64,000 nucleotides of DNA from NCBI RefSeq assembly GCF_026151205.1, contig NC_087080.1, positions 5,932,797 to 5,996,796 on the forward strand, given 5' to 3'. Below the pieces are notes generated by a model. That model was not told where the DNA came from. It ran no database searches and saw only the letters and a program-made list of their open reading frames with translations. Of the stretch, positions 63,695 through 64,000 are shown piece after piece (position 1 is the first letter of the stretch; every line of letters starts with the position of its first letter). Origin of the DNA: Bolinopsis microptera (Eukaryota > Ctenophora > Tentaculata > Lobata > Bolinopsidae). Both the position numbers and the translations under genes were made by a program.

Positions 63695-64000
63695 CTGCGG
63701 ATCATTTGGGTTTTCAGATCGCAGCAAAACTTTTGATATGAAATGCGATAAAAGAAAATTATTACCAAGTACCAACCCTATTGCCATTTTACTCCTCATA
63801 TTTCGGTCAAATGGGCATGTGCATCAATGGGCATGTGCATCTTTAAGCATTAAGAACAGCTGAAACTTGAGTTGAAAATCGTGTTCTCCGTCCTCTAATA
63901 AGCAAGTAGAGCTCTATATTTCAGTCCAATAGAGTATAATATCAGAAATCATATTTTGACGATTTTTACCTAAATTTGACCAAAAATTGGTGAAAATGAT
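62882..64000. repeat. Tandem duplication of a ShKT exon unit (period 687 bp)
   Basis: 62882-about 63300 and 63569-64000 are close copies (ttgtaagtgcaaggaatttt at 62882 and 63569). Each holds the same second-half ShKT exon and intron motifs such as tttcggtcaaatgggcatgt. It shows recent growth of the ShKT array. Confidence 0.9.

Overview
The window is nuclear DNA of an animal. The genes carry GT-AG introns, mostly of 100-900 bases. They include metazoan ciliary, trafficking and mRNA-decay genes, three divergent orphan rhodopsin-type GPCRs and a multi-ShKT secreted protein. The DNA is AT-rich. The gene set would suit an early-branching animal such as a cnidarian, perhaps a hydrozoan, or a ctenophore, but the species cannot be fixed from the sequence alone. 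There is no sign of a bacterial or viral genome, CRISPR array, rRNA or convincing tRNA gene.

Layout. 0.1-1.4 kb: GPCR A (+). 2.1-6.2 kb: a ten-exon cystathionine gamma-lyase-like gene (+) lacking the usual N-terminal part. 6.9-7.9 kb: GPCR B (-), whose start codon abuts a 2.3-kb composite repeat element (7.9-10.2 kb) with terminal inverted repeats and a 1.65-kb purine-only core. 10.8-11.4 kb: a decayed copy of GPCR B. 12.8-15.3 kb: an unassigned 3' exon and an intact secreted Cys-rich protein (both -). 15.3-21 kb: gene-poor DNA with palindromes, minisatellites and E-box clusters. 21.3-23.3 kb: GPCR C (+) and a decayed partial copy of it. 24.0-26.3 kb: BTBD19 orthologue (-). 28.1-30.3 kb: SPATA4 orthologue (-). 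31.1-33.1 kb: intronless axonemal dynein intermediate chain DNAI1 (-). 33.3-34.8 kb: nested hAT-type non-autonomous transposons, the outer one carrying a gag-like ORF. 39.2-44.2 kb: a ten-exon gene (+) joining an ankyrin-like repeat to an unrecognised C-terminal region, with a small C2H2 zinc-finger exon on the opposite strand. 48.5-52.0 kb: AP-3 mu subunit (+), complete. 53.3-58.3 kb: PAN2 (+), ending in the window before its nuclease domain. 59.4 kb to the right edge: a multi-ShKT secreted protein gene (-) with a long EVEEET repeat, its introns holding two large near-perfect palindromes.

Common themes. (1) Many of the genes have a pyrimidine tract plus AG within about 13 bases of the start codon. 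With no matching coding exon upstream this suggests either 5'UTR introns or spliced-leader trans-splicing, and it is the most interesting genome-wide hypothesis here. (2) SPATA4 and DNAI1 are both cilium/sperm genes, but nothing else links the genes into a pathway. (3) Inverted-repeat (foldback or MITE-like) elements are abundant, several with clear target-site duplications (8 bp, TA, TTAA, CATATT).

Exon limits were read by eye from splice sites, reading phase and recalled family sequences. Junctions marked uncertain should be tested against transcripts.
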